Shown one piece after another: positions 51,728-57,405 of a stretch of 57,405 nt of DNA. Under the pieces are notes generated by a model that saw nothing but the letters and a program-made list of their open reading frames with translations, was not told the origin of the DNA and ran no database searches. The stretch comes from Candidatus Hermodarchaeota archaeon. Its GTDB lineage: Archaea > Asgardarchaeota > Hermodarchaeia > Hermodarchaeales > Hermodarchaeaceae. Where the stretch lies: contig JAEOUH010000010.1 in NCBI GenBank assembly GCA_016839365.1, positions 1 through 57,405 of the forward strand, in the 5' to 3' direction. The position numbers were made by a program, and so were the translations under genes. Every line of letters starts with the position of its first letter. Within the stretch, counting starts at the first letter, position 1.

Positions 51728-51970
51728 TCAACCCTTTCCCTTATCAATAGCAGATTTTTTCGATTTAGTCTCTTGGACGATTGGTTCCGCTTCGCGGATC
51801 TGGAAGTTTCTGTCAACGAAGAGTACGCTTTGATGACCATTCGAGCAAGACGCGGTGATTAGCACGAGAACACGCGATGCGTTGAGAATTGCCTCTTCTT
51901 CGACGGTTATATCCCTGATGAAGGTCCCGCAGGTGTGGCTTGGATGCCGTGGTAGTGCCCGTTGGGTCAT
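51728..51970 (-). CDS. Hypothetical protein, 80 residues
   Basis: A short frame upstream of the longin-like gene on the same strand, with a 25-base gap. It shows a plausible beta/helix pattern (ASRVLVLITASCSNGHQSVL) and a basic tail (KSKKSAIDKGKG). No family recognised. No clear ribosome site precedes the ATG. It could be a genuine part of the GTPase operon or a chance frame. Confidence 0.35.
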   Translation of the reverse strand: MTQRALPRHPSHTCGTFIRDITVEEEAILNASRVLVLITASCSNGHQSVLFVDRNFQIREAEPIVQETKSKKSAIDKGKG

Positions 51971-52126
51971 GGCTGGTCACTTGTGCTTTCGTTCCCCAGA
52001 TGAGTAAGTAATTTCGACTCTGATAGCTTTTGTTTAATACCTTTCTCTCGTTGTTGTCTTCGATTTCGGTTTCTGAAGAATTCGTGGGACCTATTGAAGT
52101 TTTTGTAAATTAAGTAATTATCTTCA

Positions 52127-52142
52127 AGGATTCATGAATCCT
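52127..52142. repeat. 16-base perfect palindrome
   Basis: AGGATTCATGAATCCT, a perfect palindrome, lies 38 bases past the stop of the minus-strand aminotransferase gene and 157 bases before the small hypothetical gene. It could form a 6-bp hairpin with a CATG loop (3' end element) or serve as a dimer binding site. No T-run follows. Confidence 0.5.
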
Positions 52143-52180
52143 GGCGTTTAAGCAAACCCTAGTGAGTACTGGGCTTATAC

Positions 52181-53572
52181 CTATAGAATAGTCAAGTCTT
52201 TCAGTGCAGCCTTGAGTGACTCTTCAAAGACATCCACAGCTTGATCTGCTTGGTCTTCAGAGATTGTCAAAGGAGGTTTGATTTTTACGACGTTTCTTTG
52301 GAAGGTCAGATGGCGCATAAATGGCATACTGAGATCATAGATGACGCCACGCTTCAATCCTTCACGGACGATGGTATCGGCCAGTGAATTGGCGGGTTCT
52401 TTAGTGTCTCGATCCTTGACCATTTCAACGCCAATGAATAGGCCAGGTCCGCGAATATCGCCAATATGATCATTTGCTTTTTGAAGTTCTTGAAGTCGTT
52501 TGGTAATGTGATTCCCTAATTTTTCAGCACGCCTTGGCAAATTTAGGCGTTGGATAATCTCAATGTTGATGAGCGCGGCCGCCATTATAAGGGGGCTACT
52601 TCCGAATGTGCTATGCTCTTCGGCCGGCGTGAAGCTGCCATATTTTTCATCAGCCAAGGTAGCACCGATGGGGAGTCCACCCCCAAGTGCTTTGGTGAGA
52701 GCCATCATGTCTGGTGTGACCTTGTATATTTCGGAGGCAAACATTTTACCAACGCGACCAAAGGCCGTTTGGGATTCATCGAAAATGAGCGCCACTTGCA
52801 TTTCATTGCAGAGTTTTCGGATGCCTTCTATGTATCGTTGGGGGGCAACCACTTGACCGCCGGGTCCTTGCATGGGCTCAATTATAATCCCTGCAATTGG
52901 TGTATTTGTCCCATACATGATTAGATTCTGGAGGTACTGGAGGCATTCGAGGTCACAATTCGCTGGGTCTTGGTTGCCTTGGCACCGGTAGCAATAGGGG
53001 TAGGGAGCTTTCATGAAGTGCTGGAGTCCAATGTTAGGAAACCGAATAAGGGGATTAGGCATCCAGTTGCTTGCCGAGATAGTGGCGAGGGTAGCACCAT
53101 GATAGCCCAGCCAATGAGTGATGAATAAGGATGCACCAGGTTTGTGAATCATTGACAACTTCATGGCAGCTTCGATGGCAGTAGAGCCTCCCTGATTCTG
53201 GATAGATACCTTTTTCAAAGAACCTGGAGCGATTTCGCTGAGCTTATTTACGAGTTTAATACGCGGAATAGTAGGGTATCCGTATCGGACATGTGTGAGA
53301 CGCTCAGCTTGAAATTGGGTGGCGTAGATGACATCGGGATTAACGTAACCGACATTAAGAGTCCAAGCCTGACTCGTGCAATCGAGATACTCATTCCCGT
53401 CTAAATCCTTGACCGTTGCGCCACCTGGTGTCCCACTGAATAGAAGCATTTCTTTAAGGGGGGTAAGGATATGAGAGTTGCATTCTTCGATTTCCTCCTC
53501 GGTGACATTAGTGAGCATTTCAGCAATCTCGTTTTCAGTTAGGACCTTTGGTTTCAATATAACATCACCCAC
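52181..53572 (-). CDS. Class III PLP aminotransferase (4-aminobutyrate/acetylornithine type)
   Basis: A 463-residue PLP-dependent aminotransferase. PLP contacts are in NQGGSTAIEAAMKLS and IFDESQTAFGRVG, and the PLP-lysine in TKALGGGLPIGA. Family members transfer the amino group of GABA, ornithine or similar omega-amino acids to 2-oxoglutarate. A cysteine-rich insert, YCYRCQGNQDPANCDLEC (about residues 196-213), is seen in some archaeal and bacterial 4-aminobutyrate aminotransferase relatives. The start is GTG. It lies between two GTPase gene groups but has no obvious link to them. Confidence 0.88.
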   Translation of the reverse strand: MGDVILKPKVLTENEIAEMLTNVTEEEIEECNSHILTPLKEMLLFSGTPGGATVKDLDGNEYLDCTSQAWTLNVGYVNPDVIYATQFQAERLTHVRYGYPTIPRIKLVNKLSEIAPGSLKKVSIQNQGGSTAIEAAMKLSMIHKPGASLFITHWLGYHGATLATISASNWMPNPLIRFPNIGLQHFMKAPYPYCYRCQGNQDPANCDLECLQYLQNLIMYGTNTPIAGIIIEPMQGPGGQVVAPQRYIEGIRKLCNEMQVALIFDESQTAFGRVGKMFASEIYKVTPDMMALTKALGGGLPIGATLADEKYGSFTPAEEHSTFGSSPLIMAAALINIEIIQRLNLPRRAEKLGNHITKRLQELQKANDHIGDIRGPGLFIGVEMVKDRDTKEPANSLADTIVREGLKRGVIYDLSMPFMRHLTFQRNVVKIKPPLTISEDQADQAVDVFEESLKAALKDLTIL

Positions 53573-53635
53573 GCCGCCTATGTGGAATTCATATTCAAAA
53601 GACTGCGCATTGTTGAAAGTTAGACCTCAAATGTG

Positions 53636-54190
53636 TCACTGGAATATTTGCTGAATTATCGCGGATAACGCTTCGGTGACATTATATCCATTGAGAGCAA
53701 TTGATGGAAACACGTGGATGCCATTGTGCACATCTAATGCATCAGTAATGCGTTGACGATTAAGCACATTAGGAAGATCTGTTTTATTGAGCATGATCAC
53801 TACAGGAAGTTCACGGCCAAGCTTGTTGCCATAGAAGCTCTTCAACTCATTCCAAGACCGGACATTGTCCTCAAGTAAATGTGACTGAATATCCGCGACA
53901 AAGATTATGCCATCAGCGCCAGCAAGCACTGTGGAGCGAGTTTCGGCATAGTAGTCTTGCCCAGTGGCAGACCAAATATACATTCGAAGAGTCCAATCAT
54001 TACGTGTCAATTCAAGGGATCCAAAATCAAAGAAGAGGGTTCGTCCAGTAGTAGTTTCGATGGATTCGATTTTGTCATATTGGTTCAGCTTCTTAAACAA
54101 TGTTTGAATGCTCGTGGTTTTGCCGCTCATGGCAGGACCATAATAGACTATCTTCGATTGGATAACTTTACTACTCCAGTCAATTAACAA
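53636..54190 (-). CDS. MglA/Arf-like small GTPase
   Basis: A 184-residue GTPase. G1 reads YYGPAMSGKTT (16-26), which is the MglA-type loop; the G3 position is WSATGQDYYAE, G4 is NKTD, and the body is close to MglA and Gtr-like proteins. It starts 7 bases after the stop of the tandem roadblock gene, on the same strand, so the two form an operon as MglA and its roadblock regulator MglB do in bacteria. In bacteria MglA sets cell polarity; in Asgard archaea the role is unknown. Confidence 0.88.
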   Translation of the reverse strand: MLIDWSSKVIQSKIVYYGPAMSGKTTSIQTLFKKLNQYDKIESIETTTGRTLFFDFGSLELTRNDWTLRMYIWSATGQDYYAETRSTVLAGADGIIFVADIQSHLLEDNVRSWNELKSFYGNKLGRELPVVIMLNKTDLPNVLNRQRITDALDVHNGIHVFPSIALNGYNVTEALSAIIQQIFQ

Positions 54191-54197
54191 CTTGATA

Positions 54198-55163
54198 TCA
54201 ACCCGTCAAGGTCTGTTGCTTAAAAGTGGAGAAAAAACCATTTAGAAATCGGTTCATTGGTTGTTGTATTTTCGGTTTTTCAAAAGTCTGTGAGGCTTCA
54301 TTCAGGGTTTCTTCTATACGTGTTGTGTATGTTGGAATTAGAAGGCGAAGATACCCCAGGCGACAGTTACCTTTCTGCAGAGTCGTACTGAAAATCCCTG
54401 TCCCAGTGTTATAGATGAAATGGTGTTGTGAACCAATGTCTATGGTGACTTGATTAATGCTAGTGCGTTTGGTTATCCATGCAACTTTTTCACAAGTATC
54501 ATAAAGGGCATAGGTGAATGCACTTAAGCTACTGGTCGAGAATTCAAGCTGATTTTCAGGAGCAATTGGATAACCACCATTGAGCGAGATGAAAGTGGGA
54601 TGGGCGCCATCCATAAGATTGGTAAAATCCGCCATGAGCGCTCGAAGCTTAACCATCATAGGTTTCGTTAGCACAAGCGAGAGGGAACGGAGTGAAGGAC
54701 TTTGCGCATGGATGGGTTGTTCTTGTGCTTGGAATCGAGCCATGATCGAGGTTTCCTGGACCTTGGAGTAGCTTCGGAGCGGGGTGAGCGACCCTGCATT
54801 GAGAAGATGAGGATATATTCTTTGAATGCAGTGGTTGAGGGACTGGAGGATGACGCCCAAATTCGCTTGGGTTCGGGTGGTAAGCGATAAGAAGAACGCA
54901 TCATTTTCCGGGATGGCTACTACAAGGAATTTGGCCTGATCGCCTTCCACAAGTATATAGTTGAGGGTGCTGTAGAGACGTCGAGCCACAGCATTGATGG
55001 CAGATGCAGCGGCTGCAATTCCGAAGATTTCATCTTCAGACAACCAGAGGCCCGCGCTGGTTATAGGGTATCCATCTCGTTGGGCGAGAAAGCAGTTTTC
55101 TACACCTCTAATATTGCGAAGCTGCTCTAGCTCTGTTTGAATTTTACATACAGCATCCATCAT
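54198..55163 (-). CDS. Tandem roadblock/LC7-like domain protein
   Basis: A 321-residue protein with two roadblock-like halves. The first (about 1-120) has the classic pattern IRGVENCFLAQRDGYPITSA followed by helix and KFLVVAIPENDAFFLSLTT; the second (about 160-290) repeats the sequence order with LNGGYPIAPE at its start. Roadblock domains form homo- or heterodimers that bind and control small GTPases. The gene lies directly upstream of the MglA-like GTPase (7-base gap), which points to a single GTPase/regulator unit. Two domains in one chain would replace the MglB dimer. Confidence 0.75.
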   Translation of the reverse strand: MMDAVCKIQTELEQLRNIRGVENCFLAQRDGYPITSAGLWLSEDEIFGIAAAASAINAVARRLYSTLNYILVEGDQAKFLVVAIPENDAFFLSLTTRTQANLGVILQSLNHCIQRIYPHLLNAGSLTPLRSYSKVQETSIMARFQAQEQPIHAQSPSLRSLSLVLTKPMMVKLRALMADFTNLMDGAHPTFISLNGGYPIAPENQLEFSTSSLSAFTYALYDTCEKVAWITKRTSINQVTIDIGSQHHFIYNTGTGIFSTTLQKGNCRLGYLRLLIPTYTTRIEETLNEASQTFEKPKIQQPMNRFLNGFFSTFKQQTLTG

Positions 55164-55353
55164 GATTTACCCCGTTGGCTAGTAACTGTAGAACAACTCG
55201 GGTTAGTCTACTTAAAGGTCCAAAGCAAAGCTGAAGAAATGTCCCAGAAAATAGGTGAGGGAAGGGAATTCTTTGCACTAATAACACAAGTACGTTCTGG
55301 AGGAATCCTGAAATATCTCAGCATCGAACAGAAGGGGTATGGGCGTGAGCAAT

Positions 55354-56154
55354 ATGAAGATAGCTGCAGTACAAATGCAACCCAGGTTCGCTCAACCGGA
55401 GAAAAACCGGATTCTCATCAGACGATATTGTGAGAGAGCAGCCAAACAAGATGTTGACCTGCTTGTATATCCCGAATTATGCGTATCGGGATATAACTTC
55501 GTTTCAAAGGATCAGGTCTTTAACCTAGCTGAATCGATCCCCGATGGCCCCACTACAACATCTCTAATCAACCTTGCTGATCAATATCAATTAACCGTGG
55601 TCATAGGAATCGCCGAAAGGGAAGGTTTGAACAAGGTGTTCAATTCCTCTGCGATAGTTAACCCCCGGGGGTTTGTAGGAAAGTATCGAAAGATACATCT
55701 TTTTGCCCGAGAAAAGGAATGGTTTCAAGCTGGTAACAACCCACCCAAGGTTTGGAGCCTTGGCAAGGCAATCATAGGGGTTTTGGTATGTTTTGATTGG
55801 GCATTTCCTGAGGCTACACGCATCCTAATGTTGGAAGGTTGTGAAATATTATGCTTGCCTGCGAATCTGGTCCTTCCATACGCACAACTAGCCATGATAT
55901 CTCGGAGCATCGAGAATCGCCTTTTCACAATCCTTGCCAACCGAATTGGAACGGAAAGAACCTTGACGTTCACCGGACGAAGTCAAATCACTGATACCCA
56001 TGGCAAGATACTCGCCCGAAGTGGTAAAGATCGCACAGGGCTTATAGTTGCAGAAATTGACCCACGTCAGGCCCGAAACAAAATGCTAACACCTACAAAT
56101 AATATCATCACAGATCGACGTGTGGATTTATACCACCGTCTTTTGCAGCCTTAG
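55354..56154 (+). CDS. Carbon-nitrogen hydrolase (nitrilase family)
   Basis: A 266-residue nitrilase-superfamily amidase. The catalytic triad is visible: Glu in LLVYPELCVSGYNF, Lys in GKYRKIHLF, and Cys in GVLVCFDWAFPE. It hydrolyses amides or nitriles, e.g. omega-amidase or N-carbamoyl substrates; which one is not known. The start ATG 55354 is followed by the family opening MKIAAVQMQP; five residues upstream are in frame. It is divergent from the roadblock gene. Confidence 0.9.
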   Translation: MKIAAVQMQPRFAQPEKNRILIRRYCERAAKQDVDLLVYPELCVSGYNFVSKDQVFNLAESIPDGPTTTSLINLADQYQLTVVIGIAEREGLNKVFNSSAIVNPRGFVGKYRKIHLFAREKEWFQAGNNPPKVWSLGKAIIGVLVCFDWAFPEATRILMLEGCEILCLPANLVLPYAQLAMISRSIENRLFTILANRIGTERTLTFTGRSQITDTHGKILARSGKDRTGLIVAEIDPRQARNKMLTPTNNIITDRRVDLYHRLLQP

Positions 56155-56170
56155 ATAAAGACCGTAGTTA

Positions 56171-56827
56171 TTAGACCAAGGTGAAGGACTGACCTGGAGT
56201 TAAGGACACGGGGATGACACTCGAATTCTGTTCTGCTAGTAAAGCCAAGAACTGATGAATTTGTGTTTCTGATCCACTTATGGGGAAAGCGTACCGAGGA
56301 TGGATAGCAGAGGTTGCCTTTACCGCTTCCTCGGGAGAAAGGGTTCCATGTTTTTTACCAGCAACGGGGACGCATAATAGGTCGGGTTTCAAACCCTCCA
56401 GCGCCCCTACACCCTTAGGATGTCCCATATGCAACACTGATCCCTGTTTACTCTTGACTAAATATGCTGTATTTTGAGGGGCTAGGAATCCTCCCCGTGG
56501 TGCGTTGTATCCTATGATTAGGATGTTTGCCCCGATTTCTAGCGGTGAGTTCATTGTTATTTCCGTGAAAGCATACCCAAAGATGCCTGCTTTTCGTGCG
56601 TGGTCGCACACGCTACTGTTTCCGATGAGTATGCTTCCCTTTTGGTTGGCAAACTCGACCGCATTCCCAAAGTGCTCATCGGGTTCGTGTGTAACAACGA
56701 CATATGATGTTTTGACCTTGTTAACTGCAACTAAGGGAGTGGTACCAATGATGCCAGGATCAAAGAGTAAGTGTTTTTCGAATTGTACTAGGATAGCTGC
56801 GTACCCGAAATAGGTAAATGAAAACAT
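56171..56827 (-). CDS. Metallo-beta-lactamase-like protein (UlaG type) with altered metal motif
   Basis: A 218-residue MBL-fold protein of the UlaG type. Opening strands TYFGYAAILVQFEKHLLFDPG fit the family in part, but the metal motif reads THEPDEHFGNA rather than HxHxDH: the second His is Pro and the Asp is Glu. HMGHPKGVG near residue 133 supplies further His. Metal binding may be weak or changed, so the enzyme may be inactive or use one metal. Last residues SFTLV. The gene is convergent with the nitrilase gene (16 bases apart). Confidence 0.8.
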   Translation of the reverse strand: MFSFTYFGYAAILVQFEKHLLFDPGIIGTTPLVAVNKVKTSYVVVTHEPDEHFGNAVEFANQKGSILIGNSSVCDHARKAGIFGYAFTEITMNSPLEIGANILIIGYNAPRGGFLAPQNTAYLVKSKQGSVLHMGHPKGVGALEGLKPDLLCVPVAGKKHGTLSPEEAVKATSAIHPRYAFPISGSETQIHQFLALLAEQNSSVIPVSLTPGQSFTLV

Positions 56828-56872
56828 ATCACATCAGACCTTCTAGAACCTTTTCTAAGACCAGATTGATTA

Positions 56873-57405
56873 TTACTTCTGTTTGAGAGGAGTGTACGAG
56901 GTTTTACTGTGACGAAGCCGGGTTGCTGGAACAGGTTTCCCTGATAGGATTCGATTCAGGGTTCCAGGCCTACGGATATCGGTAATAATGACCTCGCAGC
57001 CCTTTGGAAGGCCTTTGAAAATCTCTGTGAGTTTGCCTCGCATGCCTTCGGTAACATCGGCTGCGTTCTGGGCAGCGCCCACAGCAATTTGATCGAAGAC
57101 GTGATTAAGGGTTTCAGGTGTGATGAGATCAATTCGGCGCGCCTTGGGATCTACCTTTGGATCCGCGGTGTATAACCCATCGACATCAGTAGCAAAAATG
57201 ACCGTTTGCGAATCCAATAAACGAGCTAAATACATGGAGATTTGATCGCCACTAATGATGGTGAATCCTTTTACTGTATCGGCAGCAACATCCCCCGCGA
57301 GGATCGGAATGAACCCCTGCCGTAAGAATTCTTGCATGGACTGAAGATCCATATGAGAAATGCGTCCTTCAAGTGTGACAATGATGGAAGAGGAGCGAAT
57401 AGGAA
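56873..57405 (-). CDS. Isopentenyl phosphate kinase, 5'-truncated
   Basis: The C-terminal 176 residues of an amino acid kinase-fold protein; the frame is open to the window edge. Motifs TIISGDQISMYLARLL, IFATDVDGLYTADPK and DVTEGMRGK are those of isopentenyl phosphate kinase, which makes isopentenyl diphosphate in the archaeal mevalonate pathway. Upstream the frame carries PIRSSSIIVTLEG. N-acetylglutamate kinase is the closest alternative fold. The Gly-rich N-terminal motif and active-site His lie outside the window. It would supply precursors for lipids reduced by the geranylgeranyl reductase. Confidence 0.85.
   Translation of the reverse strand, partial: PIRSSSIIVTLEGRISHMDLQSMQEFLRQGFIPILAGDVAADTVKGFTIISGDQISMYLARLLDSQTVIFATDVDGLYTADPKVDPKARRIDLITPETLNHVFDQIAVGAAQNAADVTEGMRGKLTEIFKGLPKGCEVIITDIRRPGTLNRILSGKPVPATRLRHSKTSYTPLKQK

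Noticed and set aside
55137-55433. Plus-strand frame of 98 codons across the divergent gap before the nitrilase gene
   Set aside because: Overlaps the starts of both neighbouring genes in other frames and shows no protein features.
1-57405. tRNA, rRNA, CRISPR arrays and insertion sequences
   Set aside because: I looked for tRNA T-loop patterns, repeated spacer units and terminal inverted repeats with transposase genes and saw none; a program such as tRNAscan-SE would be decisive.

Overview
The window most likely comes from an archaeon of the Asgard group; this is an inference from gene content, with no marker tree. Archaeal traits are HdrABC-type heterodisulfide reductase, geranylgeranyl reductase, an isopentenyl phosphate kinase, an MtrH-type methyltransferase and TATA-like promoters. 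The Asgard hint is three different small Ras/Arf/Mgl-type GTPases, each joined to or next to a longin or roadblock module, plus a WD40 protein and an E1-like enzyme. Base composition is moderate, most mRNAs seem to carry Shine-Dalgarno sites, and GTG/TTG starts are common. I saw no tRNA, rRNA, CRISPR array, insertion sequence or prophage.

Layout. 1-4.6 kb: end of a hydantoinase/oxoprolinase operon, an MFS transporter and a tandem-domain 3-hydroxyacyl-CoA dehydrogenase. 4.7-11.1 kb (minus): a 1620-residue tail-anchored protein of unknown function behind a possible 19-codon leader peptide, a 212-residue unknown protein and a coiled-coil winged-helix regulator. 11.4-19.4 kb: an endonuclease IV-like enzyme with a possible PCNA-binding tail, a longin-Arf GTPase fusion, a metallo-beta-lactamase hydrolase with a thioredoxin, a DUF1998 helicase, a GNAT protein and a small zinc-finger protein. 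19.5-32.4 kb: orphan MtrH, MFS and DMT transporters, a GlcD/GlcF-like oxidase pair, a tiny membrane gene split by two stops, a methyltransferase, a degenerate RecA-like protein, a short MutY, an HD protein and several membrane proteins.

32.4-37 kb (minus): nitroreductase, FGGY kinase, membrane-anchored M14 carboxypeptidase and a V4R sensor protein. 37.1-41.8 kb: a sulfur and Fe-S cluster group (MIP18/DUF59 protein, coiled-coil protein, E1-like activating enzyme, SufS-like desulfurase, cysteine-rich HTH regulator). 41.9-44.3 kb: GT-C-type membrane protein, a candidate structured RNA with its own TATA box, and a WD40 protein. 44.4-50.6 kb (minus): hdrA (with fused MvhD-like domain), hdrC, hdrB, a QueG-like ferredoxin protein and geranylgeranyl reductase, which may form one redox unit. 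50.8-55.2 kb: a Rab-like GTPase beside a frame-broken longin gene, a class III aminotransferase, and an MglA-like GTPase paired with a tandem roadblock protein. 55.3-57.4 kb: nitrilase-family hydrolase, a metallo-beta-lactamase-like protein with an altered metal motif, and the 3' part of isopentenyl phosphate kinase.

The least explained items are the candidate RNA at 43.2 kb, the giant tail-anchored protein and its leader, and the GTPase/longin/roadblock modules.
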